A stretch of DNA of 59,032 bases, taken from positions 5,141-64,172 of the forward strand of contig DEAU01000042.1 in the NCBI GenBank assembly GCA_002348705.1, in the 5' to 3' direction. Positions within the stretch are counted from its first letter, which is position 1, and every line of letters begins with the position of its first letter. Made by a program: the position numbers and the translations under genes. Below are positions 7,772 to 16,790 of this stretch, piece after piece. Source of the stretch: Candidatus Neomicrothrix sp. UBA2974. Lineage in GTDB: Bacteria > Actinomycetota > Acidimicrobiia > Acidimicrobiales > MedAcidi-G1. The notes beneath the pieces are model-generated. The model was not told where the DNA came from and made no database searches. It saw only the letters and a list, made by a program, of their open reading frames with translations.

Positions 7772-9010
7772 TCAGTTCCCTCCGGCACCAGACAGGTAGC
7801 GCGGAAGCCATACGGTGAAGGTTGAGCCCTCCTTTAGCTGAGAACGGACCGTGGCACGGCCACCATGACCCTCAGCAATCTGACGAACGATTGCAAGACC
7901 AAGGCCCGACCGGCCGGCTTCTCGCGCTGATGCTCGATCACCACGCCAGAACCGCTGGAAAACGTCGTCTAAGTGGTCTGCTGAGATTCCCGGCCCCTCG
8001 TCGATTACCGACGTCCAGACCCGATCGTCGTCACCGCCAGTATCAACACGAACAATCCCACCGGCGTCCGTCACCCGGATGGCGTTGCTGAGAAGGTTGG
8101 CCACAGCCCGACGCAGAGCCGCCGCGTCGCCCAACACCGTTAACCCCGCACCAGGATGGTGTTCAAGAACTACTCCACCAGCTGCGGCGGCTGCACCAAA
8201 ATCCTCGACAGTCTCAGCCACCACCACAGCTAAGTCGAGAGGCTGTCGATCGGCATCAGGCCGCTCGTGGTGTGCGTAAAGCAGAAGGTCGTCCACGAGC
8301 ACTGACATCCGCTCGGCAGCCCTGAGGGCGACGACACCAGCCACCCGGAAATCCTCCGGCGATGCCTCGTCGTCAGCCATCACGACATCGAGGTTGGTTC
8401 GCAGCACCGCGAGAGGATTACGCAGCTCGTGGGAGGCTTCGGCGACAAACCGGCGCTGACCCTCAAAGGCCTCATCAAGACGACCCAGCATGTCGTCGAA
8501 AGTGTCGGCCAGATCCTGTAGTTCGTCGGATGGGCCTCCGAGGTCGATGCGCCGGGACAAGTCGGTAGCGGTGATCTCGCGGGCAACCGACGTGATTCGA
8601 CCAATGGGCCGCAGCACAAGACCAGCCACATACCATCCGACTAGGAGGCTCCCAAGGAACAAGGCCACCAAGGCGGTAAAGGAGTAGGCCCGAAGCCTTT
8701 CAAGCGCCCGGCGGTTGACTTCCTCCTCGAAGACAACGAGCCACGGTCGATCCGCAGACTCCTGTGGGGCGAACGCCACCTCCTCGCCGTTGACGGCCTC
8801 AGCAACTGAATCGGTGGCTAGTTGCTCGAATCGAGCCAATCTCGAAGTGGGCTCGTCTGCTAGAGCACGTGACAATCCAAGGTAGATCCCGCCGACCATC
8901 ACGGCGGCGAGCACAAACAATACGGTTGAGTACAGCAACGCCAGCCGAGTTCGAAGGCTCCCGAAACGATCGGGAAGGCGATCAGCTAGACGCAGACCGG
9001 TGGTCCTCAA
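7772..9010 (-). CDS. Sensor histidine kinase (HAMP, HisKA, HATPase)
   Basis: The 412-residue protein has two membrane helices (about 24-46 and 110-133) enclosing a small outer sensor region of about 60 residues, then a HAMP linker, the phosphoacceptor motif EASHELRNPL with His194, and the ATP-binding N, G1 and G2 boxes (NLLSNAIR, DEGPGI, GLGLAIV). It should pass a signal from outside the membrane to the regulator encoded just upstream. Its start overlaps the regulator stop by four bases. The ligand cannot be told. Confidence 0.94.
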   Translation of the reverse strand: MRTTGLRLADRLPDRFGSLRTRLALLYSTVLFVLAAVMVGGIYLGLSRALADEPTSRLARFEQLATDSVAEAVNGEEVAFAPQESADRPWLVVFEEEVNRRALERLRAYSFTALVALFLGSLLVGWYVAGLVLRPIGRITSVAREITATDLSRRIDLGGPSDELQDLADTFDDMLGRLDEAFEGQRRFVAEASHELRNPLAVLRTNLDVVMADDEASPEDFRVAGVVALRAAERMSVLVDDLLLYAHHERPDADRQPLDLAVVVAETVEDFGAAAAAGGVVLEHHPGAGLTVLGDAAALRRAVANLLSNAIRVTDAGGIVRVDTGGDDDRVWTSVIDEGPGISADHLDDVFQRFWRGDRASAREAGRSGLGLAIVRQIAEGHGGRATVRSQLKEGSTFTVWLPRYLSGAGGN

Positions 9011-9726
9011 CCCGCTCCCCCCCCGGTGTCCCCATCAGAACCCTGATCCGGCTCAATGAGTCGATAGCCGGATCCCACCAGTGTCTCCAACAACGGGGCT
9101 TCGTCGTCGACGCTGAGCTTCCGTCGCAGAGTCCCCACGGTGACCCGAACCGTATTCGTGAACGGATCCGCGTGCTCGTCCCAGACGTGGTCCAGAAGCC
9201 GTTCCTGGGAGATCACCTCACCGGGATGGGTCATGAAATAACGCAATAAAGCGAACTCCTTGGCCGATAGGTCGAGCAGTCGATCTCCACGAACCGCTTG
9301 GTGTCGCGCTGTGTCGAGTTCCAGTTCTCCGACCCGCAGGACCGCTCCTGACCGTCCGGGATCACGTCTGAGAAGTGATCGGATCCGCGCTGACAGCTCG
9401 TCGAAAGCAAACGGCTTGACTAGATAATCGTCGGCTCCGACATCGAGGCCCCGGATTCGGTCCTCGATGGTGTCGCGTGCGGTGAGCATTAGGACACGGG
9501 GTGCCACGCCTTCCGGGGGTTCAGAACGAAGACGAGCACACACCTCCAGCCCGTCGATACCGGGCATCGTCAGGTCAAGGCAGACAAGGTCGTAGGGAGT
9601 CCATGACGCCTTGGCGAGGGCCTCGTCCCCGTCAGTAGCGGTGTCCACCGCATAGCCCTCCCGTCGAAGACCACGGGCGAGGGCGTCAAGGAGATCGGCC
9701 TCGTCATCAACTACGAGGATGCGCAC
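9007..9726 (-). CDS. OmpR/PhoB-family response regulator
   Basis: A receiver domain with acidic pocket VVDDE (residues 5-9), phosphoacceptor Asp51 (LDLTMPG) and a conserved Lys in LVKPF is followed by a winged-helix DNA-binding domain (about 130-225) of the OmpR type. I chose the GTG at 9726 because it starts right at the receiver fold; a GTG at 9792 would add 22 residues and nearly touch the smc stop. It pairs with the overlapping kinase gene, and the HtrA-like protease downstream is a plausible target or feedback factor. Confidence 0.93.
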   Translation of the reverse strand: MRILVVDDEADLLDALARGLRREGYAVDTATDGDEALAKASWTPYDLVCLDLTMPGIDGLEVCARLRSEPPEGVAPRVLMLTARDTIEDRIRGLDVGADDYLVKPFAFDELSARIRSLLRRDPGRSGAVLRVGELELDTARHQAVRGDRLLDLSAKEFALLRYFMTHPGEVISQERLLDHVWDEHADPFTNTVRVTVGTLRRKLSVDDEAPLLETLVGSGYRLIEPDQGSDGDTGGGAG

Positions 9727-9798
9727 GGTGTTGACGGTACCCGTCCGTCTGACAGCCGTGACCGCGGCAACACCGGAGGCCGCCCCGACCACGGACGG

Positions 9799-12700
9799 TT
9801 AGCCGTTAGCGAACGCTCCCAGGCGCTCGGCTATCCGTTCGACACCGACCCGCTCGCTGACCACCTTCGAAGAACCGCCCGGCGCCATCGACACCCCAAA
9901 AAGGCAGTCGGCAGCTTCCATAGTCCGCTTCTGGTGGCTAACAATCACTAGCTGTGCGTCATCTCGAAACTGATCAACCAAGCCTAGAAAGCGATGGAGG
10001 TTGACGTCGTCTAGTGCCGCCTCGACCTCGTCCATCACGTAGAACAGCGACGGCCGACTTCGAAAGACAGCGAACAAGAAAGCCAATGCAGTCAACGAGC
10101 GCTCACCGCCAGAAAGCAGCGACAACTTCTTCACGTTCTTGCCCGAGGGCCGGGCCTCTACCTCTAGGCCCGTCTCCAGCAGGTCGTCGGGGGCTGTGAG
10201 GCGAAGTCGCCCTTGGCCACCCGGGAAGAGCGTGACGAATAGGTCCTCGAAGTGGGCCGACACTTCGGCAAAGGCCGAGGCGAATACCGAGACAATCTCC
10301 TCGTCGACCGATCGGATGACCTTGCGCAGTTCCTTGCGGGTAGATCGAATGTCGTCCAACTGCTCCTGGAGGAACTCATGCCGCTCTCGCAGAGAGTCAA
10401 ACTCGGTCAAGGCCAGTGGGTTGATGGGTCCCATCAACTTCAGCTCCCGTTCGAGTTCGGCTATTCGGCCGGCTGGAGTTACCCCCTCGGCAAGATCCGG
10501 ACATAGGGCATCGACAGCTGCGTCGGGCTCGCGATCAAACTCCGACCGGATCGTCTCCGTGACGCTCTCTATTCGCATGCGAGTCTCAGCCCGCTCGACC
10601 TCTAACCGGGACAAACGTTCGCGGGTTTCCCGCAGAGAGGTCTCTGCAGAGCTCCTCTCCCGTCGGAGACCGTCGAGACGAGCCGTTACGGCCCGTACCC
10701 TCTCCGACTGTTGGCGTCGACGCTCCCGGAGGGCTTCGAGACGAGATTCAACCACTGACATCCGGACATCGACAGCATCGATCAAGGCCTGTGTGGCCGC
10801 CTCGCGCTCCTCCAGGTCGTCCCGCTGGGCTGCTACGGCGAACCGCTCATCGGCAAGTTGCTCGAGACGGCCACGAACGTCAACAACACGAGCTCTCACC
10901 ACGGCCAGACGACCGTTCACTTCGGCCACTCGGACGTCGTGACCAGTCCGTCGGGCTCCGAGCCCCGCCGCACGCTCCTCCAGCGCGTTGCGAGCTGCAT
11001 TCATTCGGTGGCCGGCCTCCACCGAGGCTCGTTCAGCGCTCTCGAGGGAGGGCAGTCGTTCCTCAATCTCGGCGACCCGCCGGCTCTGATCAGCAATTCG
11101 CTGGTCCAACTCGCCGAGGCGGGTCCGCAGACCCTCGGCTTCAGTGGATAGGTCTCGCCGCTCTACCTGAATCCGTTGAAGGGCCTCAGTAGCCGCTGTA
11201 AAACGTCCGTCGTGCTCTTCCAGGGCACGATTTCCACGCATGACATCGTCGTCAGCCGCCGATGTGGCAGCCTCCGCCATGTCGAAGGCCGATGCCGCCT
11301 CCATTCGCTCCACCTCAGCCTCAGCAAGGCGCCTCTCAGCCTCGGCTAGAGCTGCACCTGTAGCTCCCCGACCGTCGCCACCGACCCGCCAGCCGTTAGG
11401 ACCGAACCTATCCCCGGTTCGTGTCACCAATATCGCCTCGGGATGACCAATGGCAAGGTCAACCAGTTCAGCTAATGGGGCATCGACAATCACCGACTGC
11501 CCTAGCAGGCGGTCGAGTAGCAGCTCGACACCACTATCAGCTCCGCCTCGTGACCGGACGTAAGGACGGATCGAATCGCCCACCTGACTATGCCACCTGG
11601 CCGCAGGGCCGTTCCCTAGGGCCAGCACCGCTGCCGACAAGCGACCCTCCTGAAGAGCGTGCAGTGCTTGGCGAGCGGCCTCGGCCCCATCGACCACAAC
11701 GGCATCCAAAGCAGACCCTGCTGCGGCCTCAAATGCCGCCTCATAGCCCTCATCCACCTCAACTAGGTCGAGCAATGTGCCCAACACCCCATCCACCTCG
11801 GCCAAGTGTTCGGCACCGGCTCGAGAACGTGCCTCGTCCAGAGCCAAGGCGAGAGCATCCGCCCTTGCCATTGACGTCCGGACCTCGGCCTCGACTGACA
11901 CGAGACGCTCCCAAGCTGCGTTGCGGGCCACAGCGGCTTCGTGTGCCCGAGCCTCGGCACCCGCAACGTCGGCGACCAGCGGTTCCTCGATGGACTCGCC
12001 GCTGGATAGTTCAGACCGCAGAAAGCCGGCCTCCACCTCAAGCCGATCCAGGCCGTCGGCGAGGACGGTCGATCGGTCGACCACCCTTAGCCGCTCGGCA
12101 TCAGCCTGAGCTAAGGCGGCACGCAACGCCCCAAGCTCCCCCCGGGCTTCAGCAGCATGACCACCTAGTGCCGGCACGCCATCCGACCAGTCGACCTCAA
12201 AGGCAGCACGGTCCGCTGCAAGTTCCGTCTCGGCGAGTGCAAGTCTCTCTGCCTCCGGCGTAAGTTGCTCGGTTTCGGCCTCTAGGCCAACCATCTCAGC
12301 CTCCGAACGCTCCAGCTCAGCCTCCAGACCGAATACCACCTGCTGGGAAGCCAAGGACGACCGATCGCGTTCGATCCCGCGGATGCGCTCAACTAAGACG
12401 CCGCGCACACCTCGCCCACGCTCACGCAGCGCCTCAAGGCGAACCAGACGGTCTCCAAGATCATCGCCGCCCCGAGAAGCCAATTCAGCCTCAGCGGCAG
12501 CTACTTCACCATCATGGCGGGCCAAGGCCGCATTGTGCGTTGACTCGTCGACAGCCAGTGTCGCCCGGCTTTCAGCCTCATTGCGGGCTCGAGTGCGCAA
12601 GGACGCCATCTCACGTCCCGCGCGATGGAGCCTTAGAGCGGTGAGTTCCTCAACCAGGTCACCATGACGCCGAGCCGCATCGGCCTGGCGCTCCAATGGT

Positions 12701-13308
12701 CGAAGCTGTCGCCGAACCTCACGAAGGAGGTCTGATAGGCGATCCAAATTAGCTTCGGTGGCCTGGAGTCGACGCTGGGCCTTCTCCTTGCGTCGTCGGT
12801 ACTTCAGGATCCCGGCTGCGTCCTCAATGATGGCTCGGCGGTCTTCAGGACGGGCATTTAGGACGGCATCTATTTGACCCTGAGAGATGATGACGTGCTG
12901 CTGTCGACCAACCCCAACATCGGATAGGAGTTCCTGAATATCGAGCAGCCTGCACGGGGCACCGTTCATGGCGTACTCGCTCTCCCCGCTGCGAAACAGC
13001 GTGCGGGTGATCGTGACCTCGCTGAATTCCACTGGCAGTTGGCCCGATGCATTGTCCACGGTGATCGAGACCTCTGCCCGACCTAGGGCGGCCCTTGTAG
13101 CAGTCCCGGCAAAAATGACATCATCCATCTTCTGCGACCGAACGGCGCTGGGGGCTTGAGCGCCCAGCACCCAGGCAATGGCATCAACCACATTGGACTT
13201 GCCGCTGCCGTTGGGGCCAACTACTACGGTGACCCCTGGCTCCATCTCCATCACCGCCGAGTCGGCGAACGACTTGAAGCCCTTGACAGAAAGGCGCTTT
13301 AGAAACAC
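9799..13308 (-). CDS. smc: Chromosome segregation ATPase SMC
   Basis: SMC forms the core of the ScpAB-SMC condensin that compacts and separates sister chromosomes. The 1169-residue protein has Walker A GPNGSGKS (31-38), two long coiled-coil arms (about 170-500 and 660-1000), a hinge near 505-650 (VDGVLGTLLDLVEVDEGYE), the LSLLSGGERSLTALAF signature and the YVMDEVEAALDDVN Walker B. The GTG start has AGGGAGG six bases upstream. It follows the mutM-like gene in the common rnc-mutM-smc order. Confidence 0.97.
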   Translation of the reverse strand: MFLKRLSVKGFKSFADSAVMEMEPGVTVVVGPNGSGKSNVVDAIAWVLGAQAPSAVRSQKMDDVIFAGTATRAALGRAEVSITVDNASGQLPVEFSEVTITRTLFRSGESEYAMNGAPCRLLDIQELLSDVGVGRQQHVIISQGQIDAVLNARPEDRRAIIEDAAGILKYRRRKEKAQRRLQATEANLDRLSDLLREVRRQLRPLERQADAARRHGDLVEELTALRLHRAGREMASLRTRARNEAESRATLAVDESTHNAALARHDGEVAAAEAELASRGGDDLGDRLVRLEALRERGRGVRGVLVERIRGIERDRSSLASQQVVFGLEAELERSEAEMVGLEAETEQLTPEAERLALAETELAADRAAFEVDWSDGVPALGGHAAEARGELGALRAALAQADAERLRVVDRSTVLADGLDRLEVEAGFLRSELSSGESIEEPLVADVAGAEARAHEAAVARNAAWERLVSVEAEVRTSMARADALALALDEARSRAGAEHLAEVDGVLGTLLDLVEVDEGYEAAFEAAAGSALDAVVVDGAEAARQALHALQEGRLSAAVLALGNGPAARWHSQVGDSIRPYVRSRGGADSGVELLLDRLLGQSVIVDAPLAELVDLAIGHPEAILVTRTGDRFGPNGWRVGGDGRGATGAALAEAERRLAEAEVERMEAASAFDMAEAATSAADDDVMRGNRALEEHDGRFTAATEALQRIQVERRDLSTEAEGLRTRLGELDQRIADQSRRVAEIEERLPSLESAERASVEAGHRMNAARNALEERAAGLGARRTGHDVRVAEVNGRLAVVRARVVDVRGRLEQLADERFAVAAQRDDLEEREAATQALIDAVDVRMSVVESRLEALRERRRQQSERVRAVTARLDGLRRERSSAETSLRETRERLSRLEVERAETRMRIESVTETIRSEFDREPDAAVDALCPDLAEGVTPAGRIAELERELKLMGPINPLALTEFDSLRERHEFLQEQLDDIRSTRKELRKVIRSVDEEIVSVFASAFAEVSAHFEDLFVTLFPGGQGRLRLTAPDDLLETGLEVEARPSGKNVKKLSLLSGGERSLTALAFLFAVFRSRPSLFYVMDEVEAALDDVNLHRFLGLVDQFRDDAQLVIVSHQKRTMEAADCLFGVSMAPGGSSKVVSERVGVERIAERLGAFANG

Positions 13309-13403
13309 GTTGAACCTCCCTGACAGCCGACTACCCCATGCCGCCTGTCGAGATTCGTCGGCCCCGTCAGAATCACATGGGTGTCATTCGCCATCGCGCC
13401 ACC

Positions 13404-13426
13404 CTACGCGCGCGTCGCACGCGTAG
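13404..13426 (-). terminator. GC-rich hairpin between the mutM-like gene and smc
   Basis: CTACGCG (13404-13410) pairs perfectly with CGCGTAG (13420-13426) around a nine-base loop, just after the stop of the mutM-like gene as read on the minus strand. No T run follows, so it may be a U-less terminator, a processing site or an attenuator for smc. Confidence 0.35.
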
Positions 13427-13450
13427 CTGCGCGCTTCGGGTCAGTTCGAT

Positions 13451-14293
13451 TTAGACCTGAGTGTCGCAGTAGTAAGTCCAGCTTCCCTTGTACTTAGTGC
13501 GCTGGATTGGCGTCCGATTTCGCTCGCTGAGCTCCCCCGTCCGACCATAGACCGCTAAGTGCTCCCCGTATATACCGGGATCGCCAAACACGTCGACAAA
13601 GGGACGCTCTTCAAGGTCGGTCCCCCGATACTTGATGGCATCGTTCACCACCTGGATCAGCGCACCATGCAACCGACGGACCTCTTGGTGGGAAAGGCTG
13701 TCAGACAGCCGGTCATGGCGAAGACCAGCGTGGAAAAGGATCTCATCGGAATAGACGTCACCCACGCCCACCACGATCGAGTCGTCGCACAGAAGGTCCT
13801 TCAACGGCATCGACCGGCCGAGAACCTGACCACCAAAAGTCGTCCATGGGATCATGTCTCCGGCGGGGTCGAATCCCAGCGAGGCTAATTCGGGAAACTC
13901 AGCGAGCAGTTGGTCACCTGCGACCACGCACACCTCTGAGGCGCCGTTTGGATCAACGAGACGGAACTGCCCTCCGACGGTGAAGGTAACTGTCAACTCA
14001 GTTCCTGCTGCCATCTCGTCCCGCGCAGCGTGGCGGCGGAGGCTGGCACCAGCACCTGGGCGTATCACCAAGAGGTCCTTTCCGTCGAGTTCCGTAACAA
14101 GCAGAAGGCCGATCCGACGGACCCCGCCGAACTTGCGACCCTCTAGCGTGGAGGTGAACTGTTTGCGGTTGCGGTAGCGACCGAGGACAGCCATTGACTC
14201 TGCCTCTGCCGTCTTGACCTTGCGCCCGGCGACCTCGCGGTCGAGGGCATAGCGAATCGTCTCCACCTCGGGAAGCTCAAGTTCAATAGTCAC
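13451..14293 (-). CDS. mutM: Fpg/MutM-family protein lacking the catalytic proline and zinc finger
   Basis: The position (rnc-X-smc), the LPEVET start motif (residues 7-12), the helix-two-turn-helix segment VGVGDVYSDEILFHAGL and the RTKYKGSWTYYC end show Fpg (MutM) ancestry; active Fpg cuts 8-oxoguanine from DNA. Key residues are missing. Active enzymes begin Met-Pro-Glu, with Pro as nucleophile; here four residues are added and the aligned position is Leu5. The conserved Lys of the RRxxK motif is Leu (VRRIGLLLV), GIGN reads GVGD, and only one Cys (Cys276) is left of the four zinc ligands. Length (280) is normal and the frame intact, so this is not a broken gene. It may bind DNA without cutting. 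It overlaps rnc by four bases. Confidence 0.85.
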   Translation of the reverse strand: MTIELELPEVETIRYALDREVAGRKVKTAEAESMAVLGRYRNRKQFTSTLEGRKFGGVRRIGLLLVTELDGKDLLVIRPGAGASLRRHAARDEMAAGTELTVTFTVGGQFRLVDPNGASEVCVVAGDQLLAEFPELASLGFDPAGDMIPWTTFGGQVLGRSMPLKDLLCDDSIVVGVGDVYSDEILFHAGLRHDRLSDSLSHQEVRRLHGALIQVVNDAIKYRGTDLEERPFVDVFGDPGIYGEHLAVYGRTGELSERNRTPIQRTKYKGSWTYYCDTQV

Positions 14294-15057
14294 GGGGACT
14301 CCTGGGTATTGGTCGGACGAGAAGCCGTTCTGGCACCAGCCAGAACGGCAGAAGGATCAAGCGACCGACAGGCGAGTCGTGCCGCCGCCTGCTCAGCTCG
14401 CTTCTTGGAAGTACCGATAGCGGGACCGTGCGTCCGTCCGGCCACTTCGACAACTGCATGAAAACGCTTGTCGTGATCCGGACCGTCCTCGGTCAGGATG
14501 TAACGCGGCGGATTCTTGGAACTCCGGGCGGCAAGTTCTTGAAGGCGCGTCTTGTAGTCATGCTCGCCCGGATCTGCCGCCGAACGGTTCAGCGAGTCGG
14601 CGAATAAACGAGTTACTAGAACACGGGCAGCCTCCAGTCCCGAGTCCAAGTACACAGCACCTATTACAGCCTCGAGGGCGTCGGCAAGAATCGACTCCTT
14701 ATCCTCGCCACCGCTGGAAATCTCTCCGCGTCCTAGACGTAGCGACGGTCCGAGACCGATCGAACGGGCCGCTTCAGCTAGTGCCGGGGCATTCACCACC
14801 GAAGCACGGATCTTGGCCAACTGACCTTCCGGCAAATCCGGCCGATCTAGATAGGTGCGTTCAGCAACCAGCATTCCAAGAACGGCATCACCAAGGAACT
14901 CAAGACGCTCGTTGGACGAACCGTCCTTTTCGGCACACCACGATCGATGGGTTAGTGCAGTGTCCAAGATCCCGGGGTCTACGAACTGGTGGTCCAAGCC
15001 CGCTGGGGGCCCAGGCAGTTCGGTGGACGGGAGGTCAGCCGAGACGGGCGACGACAT
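14290..15057 (-). CDS. rnc: Ribonuclease III
   Basis: RNase III cuts double-stranded RNA in rRNA and mRNA processing. The 255-residue protein has the signature ERLEFLGDAVL (50-60) and the second acidic cluster DALEAVIGAVYLD in the catalytic domain, then a double-stranded RNA-binding domain (about 165-235) ending in the GTSKKRAEQAAA motif. It starts inside the end of acpP (23-base overlap) and shares four bases with the next gene, so it is tightly coupled in the operon. Confidence 0.96.
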   Translation of the reverse strand: MSSPVSADLPSTELPGPPAGLDHQFVDPGILDTALTHRSWCAEKDGSSNERLEFLGDAVLGMLVAERTYLDRPDLPEGQLAKIRASVVNAPALAEAARSIGLGPSLRLGRGEISSGGEDKESILADALEAVIGAVYLDSGLEAARVLVTRLFADSLNRSAADPGEHDYKTRLQELAARSSKNPPRYILTEDGPDHDKRFHAVVEVAGRTHGPAIGTSKKRAEQAAARLACRSLDPSAVLAGARTASRPTNTQESP

Positions 15058-15358
15058 AGTCGACGGCGTCCCGGACCGTGCGAAGGTCCTCGAGGTCGTC
15101 GTCCTCGATCCGGAAGCCGGCCGAACGCTCGCTGAGCTCTTCCTCCAATGCCTCCACGAGCTCGATTAGAGCCAGCGAGTCGGCATCTAGATCATCGGCA
15201 AAAGAGGCCCCCTCTGCGATGTCCGACGGCTCGATCTCGAGGATGTCGGCAAGGCGATCCCGGATCAAATCGAGCACCTCTGTGCGTCCGATCGGCGTGC
15301 CTTCGAGGTGAGTTTCTGCGGGCACTTCGGCCTCCTGATGGGTGGGAGCGGAATCCAT
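15035..15358 (-). CDS. acpP: Acyl carrier protein
   Basis: ACP carries growing fatty acyl chains on a phosphopantetheine arm attached to the Ser of the DSL motif, here Ser61 (LDADSLALIELV). The 107-residue protein has about 22 extra N-terminal residues and a slightly long C-terminus compared with the usual 78-90. ATG 15358 is preferred over a TTG nine bases upstream. It follows plsX, fitting a shared role in lipid synthesis, and has a likely promoter of its own. Confidence 0.9.
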   Translation of the reverse strand: MDSAPTHQEAEVPAETHLEGTPIGRTEVLDLIRDRLADILEIEPSDIAEGASFADDLDADSLALIELVEALEEELSERSAGFRIEDDDLEDLRTVRDAVDYVVARLG

Positions 15359-15382
15359 AACGGGCAACCCGTACAGTCACCC

Positions 15383-15409
15383 ATTCTACCGGCGGGCACA
15401 GCCAATCAA
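15383..15409 (-). promoter_or_regulatory. Candidate promoter of acpP-rnc
   Basis: On the minus strand TTGATT (15404-15409) and TAGAAT (15383-15388) form -35 and -10 boxes with 15-16 bases between them, 24 bases before the acpP ATG. Confidence 0.45.
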
Positions 15410-15487
15410 GCCCGGCTATAGGTGGAGCGATCGTGGTGCAAGAACTCCTTCACTCACTCTCTGACCGGCGGCCATGGCTGATCTAGC

Positions 15488-16465
15488 TCAAGTGCTAACG
15501 GCCGCCGTGACGTGTCCTACCACGTCGGCACGCACCATGTCGGCAGCAACACCGATGGCATTGCGCATGGCGAGAGCATTGGTGGAACCATGGCTAATGA
15601 TGCAGACGCCCCTTACCCCGAGAAGCATCGCACCCCCATAGGTGTCGGGATGGAACTTACGGTAGAGAGTGTCCAGTTCTGGAGCCAGTACGTCAGCAGC
15701 CTCAACGGCTTCGGGTCGTCCGCCCATAGCTCCAAGCAAAGCGGTCAGGAGTGCCTTAAGAGCACCTTCGGCGGTTTTCAAGGCGACGTTTCCGGTGAAG
15801 CCATCGGTGATGACGACATCTGCGGTATTGGTCATTAGATCGCGTCCCTCGACATTGCCAATAAAGGTCGCTCCCCTAATTTCAGCGTCAGATAGGGCAG
15901 CAAAGGCCTCTTTGACGAACGGACTTCCCTTGCTTGGCTCCTCGCCAATCGACAGGAGAGCTAGACGCGGTTCGGCTACGTCCAAACGATGCCGAGCAAA
16001 AACGGCGCCCATCTGTGCGAACTGAACCAGCCACTCCGACTGGCACTCAGCGTTGGCACCCGAGTCCAACAAGACGGTTGGTGAGCCGCTTGGCGTCGGG
16101 ATGAGGGTGGCTATGGCCGGCCGGGCAACCCCGGAGATTCGGCCCATGCGCAGCAGGGCACTAGCCATGGTTGCTCCTGTGTTCCCCGCGCTGACCATGG
16201 CCGAAGCCCGACCGTCACGTACCGCCTCGGCAGCCCGGACCAGCGAAGAGTCCTTCATACGGCGAACACTCGATCCCGGCTCGGCGTCCATAGCGATCGA
16301 CTCGCTAGCTTCTAGGACGTCAAGTTCTCCGGTGTCGCCCATCTCATCGGGACGGCCGACCAATAGAACGGGGATGCCGTCATCTGAGTTGGCCTGCAGC
16401 GCACCTGCGACAATCTCGGACGGAGCATGGTCACCGCCCATGGCATCGACGGCGACAGGGAGCAT
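15488..16465 (-). CDS. plsX: Phosphate acyltransferase PlsX
   Basis: PlsX makes acyl-phosphate from acyl-ACP for phospholipid synthesis. The 325-residue protein starts with the family motif MLPVAVDAMGGDHAP, which decides the start at 16465 over an ATG/GTG further upstream that would overlap rpmF. VSAGNTGATMA, GNVEGRDLM and DGFTGNVALK are typical PlsX segments. It lies seven bases after rpmF in the well-known rpmF-plsX pair and upstream of acpP. Confidence 0.96.
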   Translation of the reverse strand: MLPVAVDAMGGDHAPSEIVAGALQANSDDGIPVLLVGRPDEMGDTGELDVLEASESIAMDAEPGSSVRRMKDSSLVRAAEAVRDGRASAMVSAGNTGATMASALLRMGRISGVARPAIATLIPTPSGSPTVLLDSGANAECQSEWLVQFAQMGAVFARHRLDVAEPRLALLSIGEEPSKGSPFVKEAFAALSDAEIRGATFIGNVEGRDLMTNTADVVITDGFTGNVALKTAEGALKALLTALLGAMGGRPEAVEAADVLAPELDTLYRKFHPDTYGGAMLLGVRGVCIISHGSTNALAMRNAIGVAADMVRADVVGHVTAAVST

Positions 16466-16472
16466 GGTGGAA

Positions 16473-16652
16473 TCAGTCGACCTCGACAGCTTGCCGGCCC
16501 GCGTACCAACCGCAGTTTCCACAGACGCGGTGCGGACGTTTGGTGGCACCACATCGGGCGCAGGCGCTCCGCGAGGCCCGACTCAAGGTCCAGTTGGCGG
16601 CCCGGCGGCTACGGCCCTTGGCCTTGGAGGTCTTCTTCTTCGGGACAGCCAT
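16473..16652 (-). CDS. rpmF: 50S ribosomal protein L32, zinc-ribbon form
   Basis: The 59-residue protein starts MAVPKKKTSKAKGRSRRA, the standard L32 N-terminus, and carries a zinc ribbon with Cys31, Cys34, Cys44 and Cys47. The full Cys set marks it as the zinc-binding (C+) form. ATG 16652 has a GAGGAA ribosome binding site six bases upstream. Longer frames upstream are not L32-like. Confidence 0.96.
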   Translation of the reverse strand: MAVPKKKTSKAKGRSRRAANWTLSRASRSACARCGATKRPHRVCGNCGWYAGRQAVEVD

Positions 16653-16790
16653 CGTGAGTTCCTCAGGCGCGTGCGAACGGAGGTTCAGGTGTGACCCGCG
16701 GCGATATGACTCCAGCGGGGACCAGTTGAGGCTAGCGGGATGGCCACCGGACTCGCGCATGTTGCAACCGATAGAGCGGTATCCGCTGCA

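Noticed and set aside
10139..12263. Long plus-strand frames opposite smc
   Set aside because: They are Arg/Ser/Pro-rich shadows of the smc coding sequence and match no family.
13299..13394. 31-codon minus-strand frame just upstream of and overlapping the smc start
   Set aside because: A possible leader peptide, but no composition, motif or ribosome binding site supports it beyond chance.
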